A stretch of DNA of 5,027 bases. Source: Hyphomicrobiales bacterium (lineage in GTDB: Bacteria > Pseudomonadota > Alphaproteobacteria > Rhizobiales > Xanthobacteraceae). The translations under genes and the position numbers were made by a program. The DNA lies in assembly GCA_016210825.1 (NCBI GenBank), contig JACQTM010000003.1, positions 1 to 5,027 of the forward strand, given 5' to 3'. A model generated the notes under the pieces. The model was not told the DNA's origin. It did no database searches and worked only from the letters and a program-made list of their open reading frames with translations. Of this stretch, positions 1 to 5,027 are shown piece by piece; the stretch's first letter is position 1; each line of letters starts with the position of its first letter.

Positions 1-1303
1 ATGTGTACACCGTGCGTCCGGCAACGATGGTGCGCAGCATGCGGCCCTGCAACCTCGCTTCGTCGAATGGCGTGTTTTTGCACTTCGATTTCAGCTCCGC
101 CGGATCAAGCACCCACGGCAGATCGGGATCAAACACGATGACGTCGGCGGGCGAGCCCGGGCGCAGCGTCCCGCCTGGCAGCCCGAGCAACTCCGCAGGC
201 CGCGTGGACATCGCCTTCAGCAAAGCCAGCATCGACAACGCACCGGAATGGACGAGGCGCAAACCGGCGGCCAGCATGGTTTCGAGCCCAATGGCGCCGG
301 CGGCCGCTTCGGCGAAGGGCAGCCGTTTGGTTTCCACGTCCTGCGGATTGTGGTCGGACATCAGAACGTCAATCGTGCCCGCGCCGAGGGCGGCGACCAG
401 TGCTTCGCGGTCGGCCTCGGCGCGTAACGGCGGCGATACCTTGAAAAAGGTTCGATAGGAGCCGACGTCGATCTCGTTGAGCGTGACATGATTGATCGAG
501 GTTGCGGCCGTCACCGTCAGCCCATCGTTCTTGGCGCGACGCAGGACGCCAAGGGATTCCGCGCACGTGATATTCGCTGCGTGATAGCGGCTTCCAGTGA
601 GCGCCACGAGCCGTGTATCGCGTTCGAGCATGACGGTTTCGGCGGCCTTGGGAATTCCGATCAGCCCAAGTCGCGAGGCGTACTCGCCCTCGTTCATCAC
701 ACCCTCGCCGACAAGATCGGGATCCTCGGTGTGATGGACGACGAGCGCGTCAAAATCGCGCGCATAGGTCAGCGCGCGCCGCAGCACCTGGGCGTTGGTG
801 ATGCTTTTCACGCCGTCGGTGAATGCGACGGCACCGGCGGCTTTGAGCAAACCGATCTCGGTCATCTCCTCGCCATCGAGCCCTTTGGTCAGCGCTGCCA
901 TCGGATGTACGTGGACGACCGCCGTGTCGCGCGCGCGGCGCAGCACGAAATCGACGATGGCGGGATCGTCGATCACCGGCGTGGTATCGGGCTGGCAGAT
1001 GATGGTGGTGACGCCACCCGCCGCCGCAGCCTGGCTTGCGGAAGCGAGCGTTTCGCGATGCTCGGCGCCAGGCTCGCCAATGAAGGCGCGCATGTCGATC
1101 AAACCCGGCGCGACGACGTGGCCCTTGCAATCGACGACTTCGGTGCCCTCAGGCACGCCGGCCGCGCCGATGCCGCGCTTGGCTTCGCGGATCGCGCCTT
1201 CGGCAATCAATACGTCGCCGGCAAAATCGAGATCGCGCGAGGGATCGAGGACGCGCGCATTGGCAAGCAGGATCGGGCGGCGGTCGGAGAGCATCGGCAT
1301 CAT
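1..1303 (-). CDS. pyrC: Dihydroorotase-like protein, probably non-catalytic PyrC (PyrX/PyrC' type); 3' end cut by window edge
   Basis: Reading leftward from ATG 1303 gives 434 codons without a stop; the family is about this long, so only the last few residues are missing. It is an amidohydrolase-fold protein of the class I dihydroorotase group, a cytosolic pyrimidine-pathway family that closes carbamoyl aspartate to dihydroorotate. Landmarks are APGLID at residues 65-70, GEPGAEHRET at 76-85, AFTDG at 160-164, HTED at 191-194, YHAANIT at 240-246, SDHNPQ at 316-321 and a C-terminal PGSPADVIVFD strand near 382-392. The His-x-His metal pair that normally follows the first Asp is replaced by Arg72 and Phe74, the substrate-binding Arg of the LREPG motif is Gly76, and the Asn of the MPNT motif is Asp106. 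D163, H191, H241 and D317 remain. I infer a structural partner of PyrB, as described for Pseudomonas PyrC'. The start overlaps the pyrB stop as ATGA; Met2 and Met4 are alternative starts. Confidence 0.9.
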   Translation of the reverse strand, partial: MMPMLSDRRPILLANARVLDPSRDLDFAGDVLIAEGAIREAKRGIGAAGVPEGTEVVDCKGHVVAPGLIDMRAFIGEPGAEHRETLASASQAAAAGGVTTIICQPDTTPVIDDPAIVDFVLRRARDTAVVHVHPMAALTKGLDGEEMTEIGLLKAAGAVAFTDGVKSITNAQVLRRALTYARDFDALVVHHTEDPDLVGEGVMNEGEYASRLGLIGIPKAAETVMLERDTRLVALTGSRYHAANITCAESLGVLRRAKNDGLTVTAATSINHVTLNEIDVGSYRTFFKVSPPLRAEADREALVAALGAGTIDVLMSDHNPQDVETKRLPFAEAAAGAIGLETMLAAGLRLVHSGALSMLALLKAMSTRPAELLGLPGGTLRPGSPADVIVFDPDLPWVLDPAELKSKCKNTPFDEARLQGRMLRTIVAGRTVYT

Positions 1304-2253
1304 GCGTTCGGCAGGTTCCGCGACAGCGCTTCCAAAACGGCCATCCTCACCGCGACGCCCATCTCGACCTGTTCGCGGATCAGCGATTGTGCGCCGTCGG
1401 CGACATTGGAGTCGATTTCCACGCCGCGGTTCATTGGGCCGGGATGCATCACCAGCGCGTCCGTCTTGGCATAGGCGAGTTTCTTCTGGTCGAGGCCGTA
1501 ATAGGCGAAGTATTCCTGCACCGAGGGCACGAACGAACCGTTCATGCGTTCACGCTGCAGGCGGAGCGTCATCACGATATCGGCGCCGGTGAGCCCTTCG
1601 CGCATATCGCGCATGACCTCGACGCCGAAGCGCTCGATGCCAGCGGGCAGCAGGGTGGATGGTGCAACGACTCGCACGCGCGCGCCCAGAGCGTTGAACA
1701 GGATGATGTTCGAGCGCGCCACGCGCGAATGAAGGATGTCGCCGCAGATCGCGATTGTAAGTCCCTCGATGCGGCCCTTGTTGCGGCGGATGGTGAGTGC
1801 GTCGAGCAAAGCTTGGGTCGGGTGCTCGTGGGCGCCGTCGCCTGCATTGATGACGGCGCAATCGACTTTCTGCGCCAGTAATTCCACCGCACCGGACGCG
1901 TGATGCCGTACCACCAGAATGTCGGGACGCATGGCGTTGAGCGTGATCGCGGTATCGATCAGCGTTTCGCCTTTGCGCATGGCGGAGACGCCCACCGACA
2001 TGTTCATCACATCGGCACCGAGGCGTTTGCCGGCAAGTTCGAATGATGATTGCGTGCGCGTCGAGGCTTCGAAGAAAAGATTAACCTGGGTGCGTCCGCG
2101 CAACGAGGCGCGTTTCTTCTCGACCTGACGATTGAGCGCAACAAACTCCTCGGCGAGGTCGAGGAGACCCATAATTTCCGCAGCTGAAAGCCCTTCCATC
2201 CCCAACAGGTGCCGCCGGTTGAGGACGAACGAGGATTGCGCGGCGATGTTCAT
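1300..2253 (-). CDS. pyrB: Aspartate carbamoyltransferase catalytic subunit
   Basis: This cytosolic enzyme joins carbamoyl phosphate and L-aspartate, the committed step of pyrimidine synthesis. From ATG 2253 it has 317 residues, normal for the family. The carbamoyl-phosphate domain carries the STRT loop (64-67), the mobile Ser/Lys loop ending in KGET (S90, K94), VVRHH (R116) and the HPTQ motif (144-147). The aspartate domain shows CGDILHSRVARS (170-181), LRLQRER (230-236) and MHPGPMNRG (269-277). No catalytic residue appears to be lost. An in-frame ATG at 2286 would add 11 residues (MRQYCAYDTAL). I prefer 2253 because homologues begin close to the RRHLLG segment, but neither start has a clear Shine-Dalgarno sequence, so the choice is uncertain. 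The gene overlaps the dihydroorotase-like gene by 4 nt, implying translational coupling and joint complex assembly. No pyrI-type regulatory subunit is present in the window. Confidence 0.95.
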   Translation of the reverse strand: MNIAAQSSFVLNRRHLLGMEGLSAAEIMGLLDLAEEFVALNRQVEKKRASLRGRTQVNLFFEASTRTQSSFELAGKRLGADVMNMSVGVSAMRKGETLIDTAITLNAMRPDILVVRHHASGAVELLAQKVDCAVINAGDGAHEHPTQALLDALTIRRNKGRIEGLTIAICGDILHSRVARSNIILFNALGARVRVVAPSTLLPAGIERFGVEVMRDMREGLTGADIVMTLRLQRERMNGSFVPSVQEYFAYYGLDQKKLAYAKTDALVMHPGPMNRGVEIDSNVADGAQSLIREQVEMGVAVRMAVLEALSRNLPNA

Positions 2254-2262
2254 TAAAGCGGT

Positions 2263-2291
2263 GTCATAGGCGCAATATTGCCGCATCGCAA
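2263..2291 (-). promoter_or_regulatory. Possible sigma-70-type promoter for pyrB
   Basis: Read on the minus strand, TTGCGA (2291-2286) lies 17 nt before TATGAC (2268-2263). The start point would fall near 2256, leaving almost no leader before ATG 2253. If real, the mRNA would be leaderless or nearly so, which fits the lack of a ribosome binding site and would exclude the 2286 start. The -10 match is imperfect and the elements overlap the alternative start, so this is a weak prediction. Confidence 0.3.
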
Positions 2292-2370
2292 GAGCGCGCC
2301 GGCATGATCCCCAAGTGCATGACGGAGAGAGTTAATTGGCATGATACCATCATAAAAACTGAGTCCCAGG
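2292..2370. promoter_or_regulatory. Divergent pyrB / aidB-like intergenic region with repeated motifs
   Basis: This AT-richer gap separates divergent genes and should carry the promoter of the rightward gene. GCATGA occurs three times on the plus strand (2302-2307, 2317-2322, 2339-2344); the first and third copies extend to GGCATGAT. The third copy runs into a perfect small inverted repeat, ATGAT-ACC-ATCAT (2341-2353), followed by an A-rich run just upstream of the aidB-like start. These are plausible operator half-sites, but I recognise no known regulator. I see no obvious Ada box of the kind that drives E. coli aidB, and no clear -35/-10 pair for the rightward gene. Confidence 0.35.
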
Positions 2371-3987
2371 ATGCCCGGCTCCGGTCAAAGCGAGCTCGAT
2401 AACCAATCGCCGCCCTATGTGGACGTCGATTTGTTTCGCAGCGACGTACCCCTGCGCGCGGCGGTGACCGCGAACGGCGCCGGCGCCAAAGCCTCGCTCG
2501 ACGCGCTCTCGGCCTTCGGCCGTCATTGGGGTTCGGCGGATATGTTTGCGCAGGCAAAACGCGCCAACGACAATCCGCCGAAGCTCGACAACGAGATCGT
2601 TATCTACGATGCGGCCTATGACCACTTCATGGCGGAGAGCATCGGTGCGGGCCTGCACGCCATGACTTGGAAAACCGATGCGACGCCCGCGCCGCAACCG
2701 GCGGAGGTGGCACGCGCGGCGCGCTTCTACATGGTCGCGCAGGTCGAAAACGGGCACATGTGCCCGATCACCATGACGCGCGCCGCGGTCGGCGCGCTCG
2801 CCGCCGAGCCGGCGCTGGTCACGCAACTCATGCCGAAAATTATGGCGCACGTCTACGACGCGCGGTTCCAGCCGTGGTGGGACAAGGCGGGCATAACCAT
2901 CGGCATGGGCATGACCGAGAAGCAGGGTGGCACCGATGTACGCGCGAACACGACACGCGCGACCCCAGTGGGCGAAGGCTACACCATCACTGGCCACAAA
3001 TGGTTCATGTCGGCGCCGATGTGCGATGCATTCCTCGTACTCGCGCAGGCGCCTGCCGGGCTGACCTGTTTCTTCATGCCGCGCTTTCGCCCCGATGGCC
3101 AGCTCAACGGCCTGCATTTCGTGCGCCTGAAGGACAAGCTCGGCAATCGCTCCAATGCGTCGTCAGAAGTGGAATTCGAGGATGCCTATGCGCTACGCGT
3201 CGGCGAGGAGGGCAGGGGCATCCGTACCATTCTGCAGATGGTGCAATTGACGCGGCTCGATTGCGCGATTTCCTCGGCGGGCATGATGCGCATGGCGCTG
3301 GCGCAGGCCCTGCACCACGCGCGCTATCGCACGGTGTTCCAGAAGAAGCTCGTCGACCAGCCGATGATGCGCAGCGTGCTCGCCGATCTTGCGCTCGAGG
3401 TCGAAGGCGCCGTGGCGCTGGTGATGCGGCTCTGCCGTTCGTTCGATCTTGCGCCTTCCGATCCACTTGAAGCGGCACGAGCACGATTGCTCACGCCGGT
3501 GGTGAAATACGCCGTTTGCAAGACGGCGCCCGCATTCGTTTACGAAGCAATGGAGTGCCTCGGCGGCAACGGTTACGTCGAAGACAGCGTGCTGCCGCGG
3601 CTTTATCGCGAAGCCCCGGTCAACGCCATCTGGGAAGGGTCTGGCAACGTCATGGCGCTCGATCTCCTGCGCGCCGTCGGCCGCGCCGAAGAGGCGAACG
3701 CGGTGATCGCTGCGCTCGCGCGCGAAGCGCACGGCCTGCCCGGAACGGAAAGCGCCACACGACAGATCGCGGAATCGATGCATGCACCAGACGCCGAAGC
3801 GCATGCGCGCATCGGCGTGGAGCGGTTCGCGCGCCTTGCGGCCATAGCCGCGCTCGCGGGCAGCGCCCCGGACGTTGCGCCTATCTACGCGCGCGCGCGC
3901 CTTGATGAGCGCCGCGGCGCGACCTTCGGCGCCGCCGTCCTCGGTGGCGCGATCCCGCACCTCCTCGACCGTGCCCTGCCGCAATAG
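2371..3987 (+). CDS. aidB: AidB-like acyl-CoA dehydrogenase family flavoprotein
   Basis: The product has 538 residues, against about 541 in E. coli AidB, an FAD protein linked to the adaptive response to DNA alkylation; related proteins are often annotated as acyl-CoA or isovaleryl-CoA dehydrogenase. The AidB-type N-terminal extension is present (PPYVDVDLF at 14-22, ANDNPPKL at 65-72). The FAD/acyl-CoA domains follow with CPITMT (131-136), IGMGMTEKQGGTDV (177-190), GHKWFMS (208-214) and LKDKLGNRSNAS (253-264). The C-terminal helical domain has AMECLGGNGYVE (393-404) and LYREAPVNAIWEGSGN (411-426); E422 sits where the catalytic Glu of many acyl-CoA dehydrogenases lies. Residues 439-538 match in position the E. 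coli AidB C-terminal segment implicated in DNA binding, but here there are 10 Arg, no Lys and about 12 acidic residues, so a DNA-binding role is doubtful. ATG 2371 has no clear Shine-Dalgarno. The true substrate is unknown. Confidence 0.9.
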   Translation: MPGSGQSELDNQSPPYVDVDLFRSDVPLRAAVTANGAGAKASLDALSAFGRHWGSADMFAQAKRANDNPPKLDNEIVIYDAAYDHFMAESIGAGLHAMTWKTDATPAPQPAEVARAARFYMVAQVENGHMCPITMTRAAVGALAAEPALVTQLMPKIMAHVYDARFQPWWDKAGITIGMGMTEKQGGTDVRANTTRATPVGEGYTITGHKWFMSAPMCDAFLVLAQAPAGLTCFFMPRFRPDGQLNGLHFVRLKDKLGNRSNASSEVEFEDAYALRVGEEGRGIRTILQMVQLTRLDCAISSAGMMRMALAQALHHARYRTVFQKKLVDQPMMRSVLADLALEVEGAVALVMRLCRSFDLAPSDPLEAARARLLTPVVKYAVCKTAPAFVYEAMECLGGNGYVEDSVLPRLYREAPVNAIWEGSGNVMALDLLRAVGRAEEANAVIAALAREAHGLPGTESATRQIAESMHAPDAEAHARIGVERFARLAAIAALAGSAPDVAPIYARARLDERRGATFGAAVLGGAIPHLLDRALPQ

Positions 3988-4043
3988 CCTTGCGGAACAT
4001 TGCACACGGCCTGCGCGTTGATGTGAGACGAAACAAAGCAGGC

Positions 4044-4049
4044 AGGAGG
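4044..4049 (+). promoter_or_regulatory. Strong Shine-Dalgarno of the small exported-protein gene
   Basis: A perfect AGGAGG lies 7 nt before ATG 4057 and fixes the start of this small gene. It is the only textbook ribosome binding site in the window. It also rules out a competing start at 4067 in another frame. Confidence 0.85.
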
Positions 4050-4056
4050 CAAAACG

Positions 4057-4347
4057 ATGACACCGTTTGTCCGAAATTCCGTCGCAGTTGCGCTGGCCGG
4101 GGCGCTCCTCGCCAGCGCCGCAACGCCGACATTTGCGCGACACAGGCACGGCCACGCGTGGGGCTGGGCCGGTGCAGGCTTTGCCGCCGGTGCGCTCGTT
4201 GGCGCTGCCGCGGCGCGTAGCTATTACCCCGGTTACTACTACACGCCCGGCTATGTGTATGAGCCTGGTTACGTCTATGCCCCTTACGGCTACAACGGCG
4301 GTTGCTTGGTTGACGAAGGCTACGGCCGCTACTCTGCATGCCAGTAA
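4057..4347 (+). CDS. Small exported Tyr/Gly-rich protein with tandem hexapeptide repeats, function unknown
   Basis: This 96-residue protein has a clear Sec signal peptide: a basic start, a hydrophobic core near residues 8-22 and likely cleavage after TFA at 25-27, leaving about 69 residues outside the inner membrane. The mature chain starts with a His/Arg cluster (RHRHGH, 28-33). A Gly/Ala-rich hydrophobic stretch follows (about 37-53), similar to a glycine zipper and possibly membrane-associated. Next comes a Tyr-rich tail with four consecutive hexapeptides (58-81). Thirteen of the 69 mature residues are Tyr. Two cysteines near the end (C83, C95) could form a disulfide in the periplasm. Similar small His/Gly/Tyr-rich exported proteins are frequent in Hyphomicrobiales and mostly uncharacterised. 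It lies 69 nt after the aidB-like gene with no terminator seen between them, so cotranscription is possible. A cell-envelope role is inferred only from composition. Confidence 0.85.
   Translation: MTPFVRNSVAVALAGALLASAATPTFARHRHGHAWGWAGAGFAAGALVGAAAARSYYPGYYYTPGYVYEPGYVYAPYGYNGGCLVDEGYGRYSACQ
4228..4299 (+). repeat. Four tandem 18-bp units encoding a Pro/Gly/Tyr hexapeptide
   Basis: Residues 58-81 of the small exported protein are four in-phase six-residue units. Three follow PGY(Y/V)Y(T/E/A), and the last is the diverged PYGYNG. Codons vary between units (for example tac and tat for Tyr, ggt and ggc for Gly), so the repeat is conserved as protein more than as DNA. That suggests an old duplication kept by selection rather than recent slippage. 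Confidence 0.8.
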
Positions 4348-4367
4348 GCTAAGAGGATGCGATTGAG

Positions 4368-4398
4368 GGCGGGACGTGTGCCCGCCTTTAATCTTTTT
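4368..4398 (+). terminator. Rho-independent terminator after the small exported-protein gene
   Basis: GGCGGG (4368-4373) and CCCGCC (4381-4386) form a GC-only 6-bp stem around a 7-nt loop, extendable outward by G-T and A-T pairs. It is followed by a T-rich run ending in TTTTT at 4398. The T-run lies on the plus strand, so it ends the rightward transcript. Read from the other side, the stem has no T-run and would be a poor terminator for ruvX. The T-tract overlaps the last codons of ruvX. Confidence 0.8.
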
Positions 4399-4867
4399 CG
4401 GAACGCGCCAGCCTGTCGAGCGCTCCCTGCAGAATGAACGCCGCCGCGTGCGCGTCGATCACCGCCGCGCGTTTGGCGCGGCTTGCATCGGCCGCAATCA
4501 ATTCACGTTCCACCGCCGCGGTTGAGAGCCGCTCGTCCCAAAGTGCGATCGGCAATTCGGTTAGCCTTGAAAGATTGCGGGCGAAGGCGCGCGACGATTG
4601 CGCGCGCGGCCCTTCTGTCCCATTCATGTTGATGGGTAACCCGAGCACGAACCCGACCGCCTTGCGTTCCACCGCCAGCGCCAGCACGCGCTTGGCGTCG
4701 ACGCTGAAGGTCTTGCGCGCGATCGTCGTGACGGCGGTCGCGAGCCTCCGGTCGGGGTCCGACGCCGCAACTCCGATGGTCTTGGTGCCGAGATCGAGGC
4801 CGATCAGCGCACCGCGCGCGGGCCAAACTTTGGCGCATTCTATCAATGGCAGGACAAGCGCGGGCAT
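4388..4867 (-). CDS. ruvX: RuvX/YqgF family putative pre-16S rRNA nuclease (Holliday junction resolvase-like)
   Basis: RuvX/YqgF proteins have an RNase H-like fold and process the 5' end of 16S rRNA; they were first annotated as putative Holliday junction resolvases. From ATG 4867 the product has 159 residues, typical for the family. Motifs are GLDLGTKTIGVAASD (23-37, metal-binding D25), LGLPINMNGTEGPRA (75-89), WDERLST (110-116) and IDAHAAAFILQ (137-147, acidic D138), so the active-site acids look intact. The frame stays open further upstream, with ATG 4930 and TTG 4954 as possible earlier starts. I chose 4867 because the extra residues resemble no RuvX N-terminus I know and would cover the inverted repeat at 4884-4919. 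No strong Shine-Dalgarno precedes any candidate. The gene converges on the small exported-protein gene and points toward pyrB, from which it is separated by two genes on the other strand. Confidence 0.92.
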   Translation of the reverse strand: MPALVLPLIECAKVWPARGALIGLDLGTKTIGVAASDPDRRLATAVTTIARKTFSVDAKRVLALAVERKAVGFVLGLPINMNGTEGPRAQSSRAFARNLSRLTELPIALWDERLSTAAVERELIAADASRAKRAAVIDAHAAAFILQGALDRLARSEKD

Positions 4868-4883
4868 TGCCGGTCCGGTAGCA

Positions 4884-4919
4884 CGTGCCTTGCAGTTCGG
4901 GCAAACGTGGTAAGGCACG
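4884..4919. repeat. 8-bp perfect inverted repeat upstream of ruvX
   Basis: CGTGCCTT (4884-4891) and AAGGCACG (4912-4919) are exact reverse complements separated by 20 nt. The left arm also overlaps an 8-bp palindrome, GCACGTGC (4881-4888). If transcription of ruvX starts further upstream, the leader could fold into a hairpin ending about 17 nt before ATG 4867. It has no T-run, so it is not an intrinsic terminator. It could be an operator, a leader hairpin or chance. Confidence 0.4.
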
Positions 4920-5027
4920 CTGATCCGCATGGATGCAATGCGCTGGTGACGCAAGCATTACCGATTTTGCCGGGGCATAATGCACAGCGTTATCGTCGCG
5001 GGGTGAATGCGATGTGGCCGGACCGTC

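Noticed and set aside
488..1474. Long plus-strand open frame (328 codons) opposite the pyrC-like gene and the end of pyrB
   Set aside because: The minus strand encodes well-conserved enzyme motifs over the whole stretch. The plus frame gives no recognisable domain and is a typical antisense shadow in GC-rich DNA.
2350..3117. Minus-strand open frame of 255 codons opposite the aidB-like gene
   Set aside because: It has Arg/His-rich low-information sequence with no motif, and it lies opposite a clearly conserved flavoprotein. The frame at 3193-4155 was dropped for the same reason.
3886..3900. Alternating purine-pyrimidine run with (CG)n, possible Z-DNA
   Set aside because: It simply encodes Tyr-Ala-Arg-Ala-Arg near the end of the aidB-like protein with GC-rich codons, and short CG runs are common in this DNA.
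4067..4366. Alternative 99-codon plus-strand frame overlapping the small exported-protein gene
   Set aside because: The perfect ribosome binding site, the signal peptide and the regular Tyr hexapeptides all belong to the frame starting at 4057. The alternative is Arg/Pro/Thr-rich and shows no structure.
4434..4913. Plus-strand frame of 159 codons opposite ruvX
   Set aside because: It is a shadow of ruvX, whose conserved catalytic motifs are on the minus strand.
4868..4930. Zinc ribbon fused to RuvX, based on the CPNC motif
   Set aside because: Only one CxxC pair is present and no second pair follows, and RuvX proteins normally begin near ATG 4867.
4955..5027. Start of a rightward gene such as gatC, with GTG or ATG near 5004-5013
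   Set aside because: Only a few codons remain before the edge, there is no convincing ribosome binding site, and the residues match no protein I recognise.

Overview
The window is GC-rich chromosomal DNA, and every recognisable protein looks alphaproteobacterial, most likely Hyphomicrobiales (Rhizobiales). The main clues are the pyrB-pyrC pair, whose PyrC is the metal-ligand-poor alphaproteobacterial form; the RuvX type; and a small secreted His/Gly/Tyr-rich protein of a kind common in that order. No mobile elements, CRISPR arrays, tRNAs or rRNAs were seen.

Layout, left to right. Positions 1-1303 (minus) hold a dihydroorotase-like gene that lacks only its last few codons at the left edge. 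It overlaps by 4 nt the aspartate carbamoyltransferase gene pyrB (minus, 1300-2253), so the two form a translationally coupled pyrimidine operon reading leftward. Positions 2254-2370 are a divergent regulatory gap. Positions 2371-3987 (plus) encode an AidB-type acyl-CoA dehydrogenase. After a 69-nt gap with a strong ribosome binding site comes a 96-residue exported Tyr-rich protein (plus, 4057-4347). A rho-independent terminator (4368-4398) closes the rightward unit and overlaps the 3' end of the convergent gene ruvX (minus, 4388-4867). The last 160 bases, upstream of ruvX, hold an inverted repeat and no gene I can assign.

From general knowledge, ruvX, pyrB and pyrC are often neighbours in the same orientation in Rhizobiales. 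Here the aidB-like gene and the small exported gene, both on the opposite strand, lie between ruvX and pyrB, which looks like an insertion into a conserved housekeeping block. PyrB makes carbamoyl aspartate. The PyrC-like protein has lost the His-x-His metal site and probably acts as a structural partner of PyrB rather than as the enzyme, so an active dihydroorotase should be encoded elsewhere. The AidB-like protein and the exported protein may share a transcript, but nothing shows a shared function. I found no convincing undescribed system. The most notable points are the degenerate PyrC, the hexapeptide-repeat exported protein, and the small repeated motifs in the divergent promoter region.
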